Source: CALJIC01 sp039805565 | GTDB lineage: Bacteria; Chloroflexota; Chloroflexia; Chloroflexales; Roseiflexaceae | DNA: 42,888 nucleotides | NCBI GenBank assembly: GCA_039805565.1 | Contig: JBDLTZ010000195.1 | Span: forward strand, 1 to 42,888 | Direction of reading: 5' to 3' | Part shown: positions 15,663 through 23,307 of the stretch, in pieces | Numbering within the stretch: the first letter of the stretch is position 1 | Layout: every line of letters begins with the position of its first letter | Made by a program: the position numbers and the translations under genes | Notes under the pieces: generated by a model | What the model was told of the DNA's origin: nothing | The model's input: only the letters and a program-made list of their open reading frames with translations | The model's database searches: none

Positions 15663-15671
15663 AGTATAGCA
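15663..15671 (-). promoter_or_regulatory. Extended -10 promoter for the polytopic membrane protein
   Basis: Minus strand TGC-TATACT, 31 bp before ATG 15631. It lies in the 44-bp gap after the amidinotransferase-family stop, so the membrane protein may have its own promoter although it is on the same strand as the gene upstream. Confidence 0.45.
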
Positions 15672-15675
15672 GATA

Positions 15676-16548
15676 TCACCCCCTCAGGATCGGGCGCGTG
15701 AGGCAGGTGGCGCCGCCTTCGGCCTTGAGCGACAGCTCATCGCCGCGGTAGGTCAGCACCTCGCAGCCGGCCTCCTCCAGCCGCCGCTTCGTGACAGGGT
15801 TGCCCTCTAGCATGAGGCACTGGCCTGGCCCGAGCGCCAGCACGTTCGGCGCCATCGTCATGAACTCTGCCTCGGGCACCTCGACGAGGCGGAAGCCGCG
15901 GCGCAGCAGCTCCTGGTAGAAGGGCACCGCCATCAGCTGCGGGTAGACAACCGCCACGCGCTCGTCCACGATGCTGATCAGCGACAGCAGGTGCAGGCAG
16001 GCCTCTGGCCCGAGGAAGTAGGGTAGCTCGACGGGCATAACGGTGACGCCCTGGGGCGCGAGCGCCTCGCCGAGCTGGCGCAGCCCCTCGCGGTTGGTGC
16101 GGAAGCCAAGCCCCACCGCCAGCGTCTTCTCGTCAAGCCAGAGCAGGTCGCCTCCCTCGGCGAGCGCATCGCCGTGCAGCCTGTAGCTCACCGGCACGCC
16201 GATCTCCTCCAGCCGTGCGGCCATGGCCTGCTCCTCGCCGCGCCGCAGCTCCTTGCCCATGCGCAGCATCACCGCGCCGCGGTCGGTGATCAGCGCCGGG
16301 TCAAAGACGAAGATCGAGTCGGCGCGGCCAGGCTGCGGTGCGCTGTGTTCGATGACCTCGGCGCCGGCCGCGCGCAGCAGAGCGGTGAGCGCGTCGTGCT
16401 CCTCCTGGGCGCGCCCAAGGTTCGGCCGCGAGGTGTAGTGCCAAAGCGCGGGGTCCTCCACCGCGAAGGCGTCGTCAGGCCGGCGGACGAGCACGCGCTT
16501 GAGCGGGCCGTACATGTTCTGGGCGCCGTAGAGCTTCTGAGTTGTCAT
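15676..16548 (-). CDS. Amidinotransferase/DDAH-family guanidino hydrolase
   Basis: 290 residues with the pentein fold signatures: Asp77 after RAD, EGGD at 131-134, His186 in CLHLLS and the nucleophilic Cys282 in the C-terminal GGATCLTRP. All catalytic positions of the dimethylarginine dimethylaminohydrolase group are present. The enzymes hydrolyse or transfer the guanidino carbon of arginine derivatives through a Cys-amidino intermediate, often giving citrulline. Methylarginine, arginine or a citrulline-type substrate cannot be separated here. The start is ATG 16548, with GGAGAG about 8 nt upstream; a frame reaching 16812 would overlap the GH32 gene in antisense-like low-complexity sequence. 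The leader contains a tandem 24-nt repeat. Confidence 0.85.
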   Translation of the reverse strand: MTTQKLYGAQNMYGPLKRVLVRRPDDAFAVEDPALWHYTSRPNLGRAQEEHDALTALLRAAGAEVIEHSAPQPGRADSIFVFDPALITDRGAVMLRMGKELRRGEEQAMAARLEEIGVPVSYRLHGDALAEGGDLLWLDEKTLAVGLGFRTNREGLRQLGEALAPQGVTVMPVELPYFLGPEACLHLLSLISIVDERVAVVYPQLMAVPFYQELLRRGFRLVEVPEAEFMTMAPNVLALGPGQCLMLEGNPVTKRRLEEAGCEVLTYRGDELSLKAEGGATCLTRPILRG

Positions 16549-16562
16549 AAACGTGTCTCTCC

Positions 16563-16618
16563 ACCCGAGGCGCAGCAGCTCCCGGGCTTGCTCGACCCGG
16601 AGCGCAGTAGCTGCCGGG
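16563..16618 (-). repeat. Tandem 24-nt repeat in the leader of the amidinotransferase-family gene
   Basis: Two copies (16563-16586 and 16595-16618), period 32 nt, identical at 20 of 24 positions. Each copy contains CCCGG, AGCT.CTGCGC and CGGG in that order and can fold on itself. The second copy ends 14 nt before the start codon. No T-box consensus (GGTGGNACCGCG) or other riboswitch core is visible. Confidence 0.45.
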
Positions 16619-16688
16619 CTCTCTCCTTCGAATGTATCCGTGGGGCTGCTGCGCCGATCCGGCACGTGGGCGGCCGTCGCCGCATCAC

Positions 16689-18095
16689 CTACGCCATCAC
16701 GGCCACCATCTCCCAGGCGTCCAGCCCGACCAGGTGCGCCTCGCCGCCGCGCGCGAAGAGGTCTACGCCCAGCGCGTCGGGGCGCGTCGGGTAGACCCGC
16801 GCGGCCATACACGCCCGGCCGTTGGCGAAGACCTCGACCACCGATCGGTCCACGAAGACGCGCAGCCGCAGCCGCTCCCCCTCGGCCAGGGTCAGGGGTG
16901 TGGCGCGCACGTCCCGCTCGACATCGGCGTCGAGGCTGCTCTGCGTCCGGTCCACCACCAGCCGCGCCCCAGGCCGGTCATAGTACACCAGCGTCTGCTC
17001 CTCACCGCCCGGCGTCGCGCGCAGCACCAGACCGACCTCGGCCGCGTCGCCAAGCTCAATCTCGGCCGCGATCTCCAGCAGGTCGCCGCGGACCTCGCCC
17101 GGCAGCCCCGATGCCACGCCGATCAGCGCCGGGCCAGGGACGTGCGTGTGCGCCCCGCGCAGCGTCTCCACCTCCGGTGCCGGCTCCTGCCCGAGCGCCC
17201 CGTCCGGCAGCAGCGTCAGCACCCGTGGCAGCGACATCGCCCCGGACCAGCCGGCGGCCTTCTGCGCCTCCACCGGGCGCGTCTCGCGCAGCCAGCCGAA
17301 CATCACCCGCCGCCCCTGCGCGTCGCGGAAGGTCTGCGGCGCGTAGAGCGACCCGCCCGGGTCGAGCTCGCCGCGTACCTGCGGAGTGAAGCTGTGGTCT
17401 GCGTAGCTGCCGGTGTAGTAGATCGCGCGTCCCAGCGGGATGGGGGAGAGCAGCAGCGCGTGGCGGTCGCCGAGCGCGAACAGGTCGGGGCACTCCCACA
17501 TGTCGCCGCTGTCGGCCTCCTCGCCGACGCACGCCGGGCCGAGATACTCCCAGGCGCGCAGGTCCCTCGAGCGGTAGAGCAGGATCGCGCCGCCCACCCC
17601 GCGGATGCCGGCGCCGATCACCTGGTACCACCACTCCCCCTCGCGCCAGGCCGAGTGGTCGCGGAAGCCGGTGAGCTCCAGGTCGGGTGGCGGCAGGATC
17701 ACCGGGTTGGCCGGGTCCTTGCGCCAGGTCACGAGGTCGGCGTCGCCCACCGCCAGCGCGACGCTCGGCGCGAAGTGCTCACCGCTGGTGGCGGTGTACA
17801 TAATCGTGGGGGTGCCATTGTGGTCCAGCGTGATGCCCGAGAAGACTCCGGCGTCGTCGTAGCGCTCGGGGCCGGGAGCCAGCGCCACGGGGAGGTGCTG
17901 CCAGCGCACCATGTCCGCGCTGATCGCGTGCCCCCAGTGCATCGTGCCCCAGAACGCGCCGTTGGGGTTGTACTGGTAGAACATGTGGTACTGGCCGCGC
18001 CAGTGGACGAGGCCGTTCGGGTCGTTCATCCAGTTGGCCGGCGGCAGGAAGTGGTAGGCCGGGCGGTGGTGGTCGCCCGCGAAGCGCTCGCTCAT
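16689..18095 (-). CDS. GH32 beta-fructosidase (sucrose/levan hydrolase)
   Basis: 468 residues, the length of a standard GH32 enzyme with its five-bladed propeller and C-terminal beta-sandwich. The nucleophile motif is WMNDPNG (Asp25), the acid/base motif is WECPD (Glu201), and the FSG motif is present as GVFSGI. The conserved RDP triad motif reads RDH (Arg145-Asp146-His147): the transition-state-stabilising Asp is kept but the proline is lost. No signal peptide, so hydrolysis of imported sucrose or fructo-oligosaccharide in the cytosol is likely. GGAGG 6 nt before ATG 18095 fixes the start. No fructokinase or sugar transporter is adjacent. Confidence 0.93.
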   Translation of the reverse strand: MSERFAGDHHRPAYHFLPPANWMNDPNGLVHWRGQYHMFYQYNPNGAFWGTMHWGHAISADMVRWQHLPVALAPGPERYDDAGVFSGITLDHNGTPTIMYTATSGEHFAPSVALAVGDADLVTWRKDPANPVILPPPDLELTGFRDHSAWREGEWWYQVIGAGIRGVGGAILLYRSRDLRAWEYLGPACVGEEADSGDMWECPDLFALGDRHALLLSPIPLGRAIYYTGSYADHSFTPQVRGELDPGGSLYAPQTFRDAQGRRVMFGWLRETRPVEAQKAAGWSGAMSLPRVLTLLPDGALGQEPAPEVETLRGAHTHVPGPALIGVASGLPGEVRGDLLEIAAEIELGDAAEVGLVLRATPGGEEQTLVYYDRPGARLVVDRTQSSLDADVERDVRATPLTLAEGERLRLRVFVDRSVVEVFANGRACMAARVYPTRPDALGVDLFARGGEAHLVGLDAWEMVAVMA

Positions 18096-18130
18096 CGTGG
18101 CCTCCGTGTGTACGACATGGCTGGGGCGCA

Positions 18131-18139
18131 ATCATACCA
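18131..18139 (-). promoter_or_regulatory. Extended -10 promoter for the GH32 gene
   Basis: Minus strand TGG-TATGAT, 35 bp before ATG 18095 in the 132-bp divergent gap with the cardiolipin synthase gene. Confidence 0.45.
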
Positions 18140-18227
18140 GATGTTTCCGTGATGGGCGTGGGGAGGAGGCGCCCGGCACGATTTATGCCATGAAGTGAGG
18201 TGCTGAACCGCTCTACCAGAGAACATT

Positions 18228-19700
18228 ATGAGTTGGCCAACGATCGTCGCGCTCGCCTACCTGATCTCACTCGTCATCCCGTTCGTCATGCTGGTGTTTG
18301 TGCCGCGCAACCGCCGGCCCTCCTCGGCCACGGCCTGGCTGCTGCTGATCTTCATGTTCCCCCTGCTCGGCCTGATCATCTTCCTGCTGCTCGGCAGCCC
18401 CAAGCTCACGGTGAAGCGGCGGCGGCAGCAGCGCATGATGGACGAGCTCGTCCGCGCCGAGGTTGAGGCGCTGCGCCAGCGGCCGGACCTGGCCGACGAC
18501 CTGGCCCCGCCGGTGCCGGCGCGCTACGAGCCGTTCGTGCGCCTCAACACGAACCTGGGCGGGCTGCCGGTGTTCGGCGGCAACGAGATGGACCTGATCG
18601 ACGACTACGACGGCGCCATCCGCGCGATCTGCGCCGAGGTCGAGCACGCCCAGTCGTTCGTGCACGTCGAGTACTTCGCGATCTGCCGCGACGAGACCAC
18701 CGAGGAGCTGTTCCAGGCACTCGAGCGGGCGGCGGCGCGTGGGGTGAAGGTTCGCGTGCTGATGGACCACCTCGGCTCGATCTCCTACCCCGGCTTCCGC
18801 AGACTGATCCCCAATCTGCGCGCCACCGGGATCGAGGCCCACGTGATGCTGCCGGTGCGCATCTTCGACAACGAGTGGTCGCGCGCCGACCTGCGCAACC
18901 ATCGCAAGATCGTCGTGGTGGACGGCACTGTCGGCTTCACTGGCTCGCAGAATCTCATCCACCGCACCTACCACAAGCGCGGCAACATCAAGAAGGGGCT
19001 GTATTACGACGAGGTGGTTGCGCGGGTGGTGGGGCCGGTGGTGGCGCAGCTCCAGGCGGTGTTCCTCACCGACTGGTTCTCGGAGACCGGCGCGCTGCTG
19101 GACCGCCAGGCGGCGCCGGAGGTGTGGGAGATGCCCGAGGCCTGCGGCGGGTCGCTCTGCCAGGTGCTGCCGAGCGGCCCGGGGCACGACACCGAGAACA
19201 ACCACAAGCTCTTCACGGCGCTGATTCACGCGGCGCGCGAGCGGATTGTGATCTGCAACCCGTACGTGGTGCCGGACGAGGCGATGATGACGGCGCTCAC
19301 CAGCACCGCCCAGCGCGATGTCGATGTGCAGCTGGTGGTCTCCGAGATCGGCGACCAGTTCATGGTGTTCCATGCCCAGCGCTCGTACTACGAGGAGCTG
19401 CTGCGCGCCGGGGTGAAGGTGTATCTGTACCGCGCGCCGATCCTGCTGCACAGCAAGACCATGAGCATCGACGACGACATCGCGGTGGTGGGGTCGAGCA
19501 ACATGGACATCCGCTCGTTCCAGCTGGACCTGGAGGTGACGCTGGTGGCCTACGACCCGGCTGTGGTGGCGAAGCTGCGGCGGATCGAGGAGCAGTACCT
19601 GGCTCGCTCGCGCCCGCTGAGCCTCGAGGAGTGGCGCCGACGCCCACGCTTCACGCAGTTCGTGGATAACATGATGCGGCTGACATCAGCACTGCAGTAA
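18228..19700 (+). CDS. cls: Cardiolipin synthase, phospholipase D superfamily
   Basis: 490 residues, as expected for the bacterial ClsA type. Two N-terminal membrane helices (about 5-27 and 34-57) are followed by two PLD catalytic domains, each with an HKD motif: NHRKIVVVDG near residue 225 with FTGSQN, and LLHSKTMSIDDD near 408 with VVGSSN. The enzyme joins two phosphatidylglycerols into cardiolipin and glycerol at the membrane. The ribosome-binding site before ATG 18228 is weak (AGAG), but the N-terminal helices begin right at this start as in homologues. The gene converges on the LMW-PTP-like gene across a palindromic repeat. Confidence 0.93.
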   Translation: MSWPTIVALAYLISLVIPFVMLVFVPRNRRPSSATAWLLLIFMFPLLGLIIFLLLGSPKLTVKRRRQQRMMDELVRAEVEALRQRPDLADDLAPPVPARYEPFVRLNTNLGGLPVFGGNEMDLIDDYDGAIRAICAEVEHAQSFVHVEYFAICRDETTEELFQALERAAARGVKVRVLMDHLGSISYPGFRRLIPNLRATGIEAHVMLPVRIFDNEWSRADLRNHRKIVVVDGTVGFTGSQNLIHRTYHKRGNIKKGLYYDEVVARVVGPVVAQLQAVFLTDWFSETGALLDRQAAPEVWEMPEACGGSLCQVLPSGPGHDTENNHKLFTALIHAARERIVICNPYVVPDEAMMTALTSTAQRDVDVQLVVSEIGDQFMVFHAQRSYYEELLRAGVKVYLYRAPILLHSKTMSIDDDIAVVGSSNMDIRSFQLDLEVTLVAYDPAVVAKLRRIEEQYLARSRPLSLEEWRRRPRFTQFVDNMMRLTSALQ

Positions 19701-19720
19701 AAGTGCAGGCCGCGAGTCTC

Positions 19721-19772
19721 AAGTCGTGAGTCGTGAGGAGCCGGACGCCCTCGCTCACGACTCGCGACTCAC
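19721..19772. repeat. GTCGTGA tandem-word palindrome between convergent genes
   Basis: AAGTCGTGAGTCGTGAG (19721-19737) pairs with CTCACGACTCGCGACTC (19754-19770) at 15 of 17 positions. Each arm is a tandem repeat of the 7-mer GTCGTGA or its complement. The right arm runs into the stop codon (19769-19771) of the leftward gene. It has the same design as the CACAGAGG repeats but a different word. Confidence 0.5.
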
Positions 19773-20599
19773 GTACTCGTCCACCCCCCTAGCCGCGCGG
19801 AGAAGGCGGCGAGCGCCTCGGTGGTGATGGGCGCGGCGAGGTGCACGACGGCGTCGGCGAGGGCGGCGAGCTTGCCGGGGGACGGCGGCGGCGGGGTCAG
19901 GGCCAGGGCCGCGCGCAGCAGCCCGGTGTAGGCCGCGACCATATCGCCTGGGCCGGCGGGCGTCGCGCCGATGCGGTCGAGCGCGGCCTCGATCTGCCCA
20001 CGCGCCGCGGCCCAGTCCACCACGCCGGGCATCTGGGCGGCCACCGCGATCAGCTGCGCAATGCGCTGGGCGGCCTCGGAGCGCTCCGCCGCCACGGTCA
20101 CGGCGGGCGGCTCAAAGAAAGCCGCCGGCTCGTCGTCGGGCGCGGCGTGCACGGGGAGGTGCTCGCGGATGCGGGGGAGCGCCGCCGCGATCAGCTGGTC
20201 GATCTCGCGCGCGTACGCCAGCCAGGCGCCGATCTGCATCTTGAACGGGTCGGGGATGTCGCGCTGGGTGCCGGCGAGCTCGCCAAGGGTGCGGATGCGG
20301 GGGGCTGCCTCAGGGAAGCGCGCGCGCGCCACCCGCGCCGTGCCGCTGTCCACCGCCACGATCAGCGTGGCCTCGGCCGCCAGCTCCTCGGTCATCGTGC
20401 GCGCCCGGTGGTCGGCGATGTCGAGCCTCATCTGCTCCATCGTGGCGATCGCCTCGCCCGTGGGCGGGTCGTCGTCGTGGCCGAGCACCCCGGCCGACTC
20501 GACGCGGGCCGCGCGGAGGCGGCGGCGGAGCATCGCGGCCGTCATCGGCGCGCGGCCTGTGTCGGCCGCGCCTAGCACCAGGAGCAGCGCCAGAGCCAT
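19769..20599 (-). CDS. LMW protein-tyrosine-phosphatase-like protein lacking the catalytic cysteine
   Basis: 276 residues. Residues 1-150 match the low-molecular-weight PTP fold: the P-loop region is LVLGAADTGRAPMTAAM, followed by ESAGVLGHDDDPPTGEAI and the general-acid motif DPF (Asp117-Pro118-Phe119 in DIPDPFKMQ). In active enzymes the P-loop is C-x5-R-S/T; here Arg16 is kept, but the cysteine position is Gly10 and the S/T position is Ala17. Phosphatase activity is therefore not expected. A further 125 residues of alanine-rich helix are an extension not found in standard enzymes of about 150 residues. It may bind phosphoproteins or anions as a pseudoenzyme. Transcribed alone from an extended -10 at 20644-20652. 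Confidence 0.7.
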   Translation of the reverse strand: MALALLLVLGAADTGRAPMTAAMLRRRLRAARVESAGVLGHDDDPPTGEAIATMEQMRLDIADHRARTMTEELAAEATLIVAVDSGTARVARARFPEAAPRIRTLGELAGTQRDIPDPFKMQIGAWLAYAREIDQLIAAALPRIREHLPVHAAPDDEPAAFFEPPAVTVAAERSEAAQRIAQLIAVAAQMPGVVDWAAARGQIEAALDRIGATPAGPGDMVAAYTGLLRAALALTPPPPSPGKLAALADAVVHLAAPITTEALAAFSARLGGWTST

Positions 20600-20902
20600 G
20601 TGGTCCTCCGCAGGGCGCCGGAGTGTCGCCGGGGCCTTGCCGGATTATAGCATTTTCGGTGCGCCCAGGGCTCGCGTATGTGCCTATCACGTAACAGGAC
20701 CGTGGCGGGATTGTGTCTCATGAGCTGCGGGGCTATAGTAGTGGCAACTCCTTTCTCTCCCTCCTCCTTCGCTGGAAGGCCTCGGTCGCAAGACCGGGGT
20801 CTTCTGGTGTCCAGGGCCCCCCGCAGAGCATGCCTTGGCGCTGTGGTAGGATGCGCTCCGGTCGCTCGCCCGAGCGGCCTCACTCTGTGGAGATACCAAA
20901 CA
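20600..20902. other. 303-bp divergent intergenic region with GCAA-tetraloop hairpin
   Basis: Holds the leftward promoter at 20644-20652 and, on the plus strand, a stem of 8 bp (one or two G-T pairs) closed by the GNRA tetraloop GCAA at 20780-20799. A -10-like TATAGT lies near 20733-20738, so the hairpin may be in the leader of the alcohol dehydrogenase mRNA. The open frame running from 20678 into the dehydrogenase has no ribosome-binding site and is not taken as coding. Confidence 0.35.
20644..20652 (-). promoter_or_regulatory. Extended -10 promoter for the LMW-PTP-like gene
   Basis: Minus strand TGC-TATAAT, a perfect extended -10, 45 bp before the ATG at 20599. Confidence 0.55.
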
Positions 20903-21949
20903 ATGAGAGCAGTGCTCTACGAGGCATTCGCCCGGCCGCTGGAGGTGCGCCAGGTCCCGGACCCGGCCCCGGCGGATGACGGCGTAGTGATCGCGGTGCG
21001 GGCCACCGGGCTGTGCCGCAGCGACTGGCACGGCTGGATGGGGCACGACCCGGACATCGCGCTGCCGCACGTGCCGGGGCACGAGTTCGCCGGGGTGGTG
21101 GCGGCGGTCGGCCGCGGGGTGACGCGCTGGCGCGTAGGGGACCGGGTGACGGCGCCGTTCGTGTGCGGCTGCGGCACCTGCCCGCAGTGCGTCTCGGGCA
21201 ACCACCAGGTGTGCGACCGGCAGTTCCAGCCGGGCTTCACGCACTGGGGCTCGTTCGCGGAGTACGTCGCGATCGACCGGGCGGACACAAACCTGGTGCG
21301 CCTGCCGGACGACATGGCCTTCGCCACCGCCGCGAGCCTGGGGTGCCGCTTCGCCACCTCCTTCCGCGCGGTGGTGGACCAGGGGCGCGTCTCGGCCGGG
21401 CAGTGGGTGGCCGTCCACGGCAGCGGCGGCGTCGGCCTCTCGGCGATCATGATCGCGAGCGCGCTCGGGGCGCGGGTGGTGGCGGTGGACATCGCCGACG
21501 AGCGCCTGGCGCTGGCCCGCTCTGTCGGTGCGGAGGTCACCGTCAATGCGAGCTCGGCGGGCGATGTGGTGGCGGCGGTGCGAGAGCTGACTGGCGGCGG
21601 TGCGCACGTCTCGCTCGACGCGCTCGGCAGCCCGGTCACCTGCTTCAACTCGATCGCCTGCCTGCGCAAGCGCGGCCGGCACGTCCAGGTGGGGCTGATG
21701 CTGGCCGACCACCGGCGCCCGCAGATCCCGATGGACCGCGTGATCGCCGACGAGCTCGAGATCCTTGGCAGCCACGGCATGCAGGCCCACCGCTACGACG
21801 CGATGCTGGCGCTGATCGGCTCGGGCAAGGTTCGCCCCGAGCAGCTGGTGGGCAGGACGATCGGCCTCGGTGAGGCGCCCGCCGAGCTCGCCGCGCTCGA
21901 TACGTTCCGCGGCGCGGGCGTGACCGTGATCACTCGGTTTGAGGCGTAG
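20903..21949 (+). CDS. Zinc-dependent alcohol dehydrogenase (MDR superfamily)
   Basis: 348 residues. Catalytic zinc ligands are the Cys in GLCRSDWHG and the His of PGHEFAGVV. The structural-zinc loop is CGCGTCPQCVSGNHQVCD, with four spaced cysteines. The Rossmann nucleotide motif is GSGGVGLSAIMIASALGA, followed by an Asp (VAVDIADERL) that indicates NAD preference. It should oxidise an alcohol to the aldehyde or ketone, or the reverse, in the cytosol; the substrate is open. The start is ATG 20903, matching the family N terminus (MRAVLYE), with GTGGAG about 10 nt upstream. An intrinsic terminator follows the stop and the region beyond is degraded sequence. Confidence 0.92.
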   Translation: MRAVLYEAFARPLEVRQVPDPAPADDGVVIAVRATGLCRSDWHGWMGHDPDIALPHVPGHEFAGVVAAVGRGVTRWRVGDRVTAPFVCGCGTCPQCVSGNHQVCDRQFQPGFTHWGSFAEYVAIDRADTNLVRLPDDMAFATAASLGCRFATSFRAVVDQGRVSAGQWVAVHGSGGVGLSAIMIASALGARVVAVDIADERLALARSVGAEVTVNASSAGDVVAAVRELTGGGAHVSLDALGSPVTCFNSIACLRKRGRHVQVGLMLADHRRPQIPMDRVIADELEILGSHGMQAHRYDAMLALIGSGKVRPEQLVGRTIGLGEAPAELAALDTFRGAGVTVITRFEA

Positions 21950-21974
21950 GCGCTGCTGAGAAGGGCGATGCGCT

Positions 21975-21999
21975 GGGGCGAAGGCCTTCAGCCCCTTTT
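21975..21999 (+). terminator. Probable intrinsic terminator after the alcohol dehydrogenase
   Basis: GGGGC (21975-21979) pairs with GCCCC (21991-21995) around a self-complementary GAAGGCCTTC; four T follow (21996-21999). It lies 25 bp after the stop at 21949. Confidence 0.5.
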
Positions 22000-22063
22000 C
22001 TCGCTCACGAAGAGCAGGGGTGAGGGTCTTTCCCTGGCAGAGCGCCGGCTTTGCTGAGTCCCT

Positions 22064-22399
22064 CGCCAGCCCGTAGCCCGGTGGGAAGGTGTAGCGCTCG
22101 CCCGACTTGCGCCCCGTGAAGCTCAGCAGCGCCAGCCGGCCGCTCATCAGGCTGTGCAGCGGCGAGCGCAGGATGGCGCTGAACAGCGGGTTGCCGACGA
22201 TGCGCGTGAGCGCCGGCGGGCGGTCTGCCGGCCGTTGCCGTGGCTCTGTCAGACGTGCTCCTTGTGCGCTAGACCCAGGCCGCGCGCTCGTCGTGTATGT
22301 CTCAGGCCGCTCGAAGTCGAGGGAGACACTCTCGACAACCCGCCGCGGCTGGTCGTCCCGGTCTCTATGGATGTTGAGAGCCACGTCTGCCTTTCGCAT
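22064..22399 (-). pseudogene. Truncated deazaflavin-dependent nitroreductase (DUF385-type) remnant
   Basis: Minus-strand codons 22210-22064 encode TRIVGNPLFSAILRSPLHSL and then SFTGRKSGERYTFPPGYG, the N-terminal half of the deazaflavin (F420)-dependent DUF385 family, whose members run to about 130-150 residues. After GYG the similarity stops and the frame continues as arginine-rich, non-specific sequence antisense to the alcohol dehydrogenase. A good ribosome-binding site (GAGGAG) precedes an ATG at 22399, but residues 1-60 from there do not look like the family; the native start may be near 22252. I read this as a decayed, 3'-truncated gene with the active-site half missing. Confidence 0.55.
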
Positions 22400-22505
22400 G
22401 TCTCTGCTCCTCGCTCTAAATGTGGGGTGCGACGTACGTTGGCACTCTTCCGGCGGCACGCCGCGTGCGCCAACACACGCCGGGCAGAAGCGAAGGAGGA
22501 AAAAG

Positions 22506-22910
22506 ATGACGAAGCCGATCTCAAGCCAAATGCACGGGTTCCTCGACTACATGACCGCTGCCACGCTGGTGGCCCTGCCGAACATCGTCCCGATGAGTGG
22601 CCCTACGGCCGCAGTAGTGCGCTTGATGGGCCTCGGGACCGCGGCGTACAGCGCGCTGACGGACTACGAGCTGGGCTTTGTGAAGACGCTGTCGTTCAAG
22701 GCGCATCTGCTGGTGGATGCCCTGAGCGCCGCGCTGTTCCTCGCGGCGCCGCTGCTGCTCAAGGGTGAGGAGGCGCAGACTCGCACGGCTCTGCTGAGCA
22801 TCGGCCTGTTCGAGGCGGCCGCGACGCTGTTCACCGAGCCGCGCGCCTACCAGCGGGGGGGCGTGCCGGAGATCGACCGGACGCTGTCGTCGGTGCGCGC
22901 CGGTAAGTAG
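22506..22910 (+). CDS. Small integral membrane protein with four helices (SPW-repeat-like)
   Basis: 134 residues. Four hydrophobic segments at about 14-28, 38-52, 66-85 and 96-110 are separated by short loops. HGFLDY near the N terminus and the later hydrophobic repeat resemble small SPW-repeat or related membrane families, but I cannot assign one firmly. A strong AGGAGG about 6 nt before the ATG fixes the start; the frame upstream from 22107 is antisense to the decayed reductase gene. It stands alone between two stretches of degraded sequence. No function can be inferred beyond the membrane location. Confidence 0.65.
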   Translation: MTKPISSQMHGFLDYMTAATLVALPNIVPMSGPTAAVVRLMGLGTAAYSALTDYELGFVKTLSFKAHLLVDALSAALFLAAPLLLKGEEAQTRTALLSIGLFEAAATLFTEPRAYQRGGVPEIDRTLSSVRAGK

Positions 22911-22914
22911 TGCC

Positions 22915-23063
22915 ACGCGGCACGGTGCCGCACATGCCCGCCACCTCGGTGACTCGCCCATAGCGCGGCACGTCGAGCTGCTCGCGGAACAGTCCAAGGC
23001 GCGCAACTGCTGGTGCCTGAGGCGCTGCTCAAGGACGAGGACGAGGATGAGATGGCGGTGTAG
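22915..23063 (+). pseudogene. Frameshifted C-terminal remnant of an unknown protein
   Basis: One plus frame reads LGDSPIARHVELLAEQSKA; after a one-base shift near 23000 another frame continues AQLLVPEALLKDEDEDEMAV and stops with TAG at 23061-23063. The two halves together look like one natural protein C terminus with an acidic tail, broken by a frameshift and lacking its start. I cannot name the family. Confidence 0.35.
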
Positions 23064-23289
23064 CACGGCCGACCCAATGGGCACAGTGCTCTACTACTCG
23101 GTATCGACACCGCCGTGGTCTTGTCGGCCGCGTCGATATCGTGCGCTACGGTAGCCGCCAGGGGTGGCTGTAGCGCCCAGCCATGGGCACTCTGAGCGTG
23201 ATGGGCCCCATCGACGCTTGTCTCTGCCCGCTGTCCGGCAGACTCCCGACATGCACGCTGTGCGCGTGGCGCGCCGATTGCTTCTTAAT

Positions 23290-23307
23290 GTACGTCGTAC
23301 GACGTAC
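23290..23307. promoter_or_regulatory. 18-bp perfect palindrome upstream of cphA (operator candidate)
   Basis: GTACGTCGTACGACGTAC reads the same on both strands. It is centred 78 bp before the cphA start, where a repressor or activator of cyanophycin synthesis could bind. The half-site CGACGTACG also occurs at about 22432, upstream of the small membrane protein gene, though a 9-mer can recur by chance. Confidence 0.45.

Noticed and set aside
16549..16688. T-box or other known riboswitch before the amidinotransferase-family gene
   Set aside because: Neither GGTGGNACCGCG nor any other known riboswitch core is visible; only the tandem repeat was reported.
20678..20902. N-terminal extension of the alcohol dehydrogenase
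   Set aside because: Family members begin at MRAVLYE; the upstream part has no ribosome-binding site and looks non-coding.
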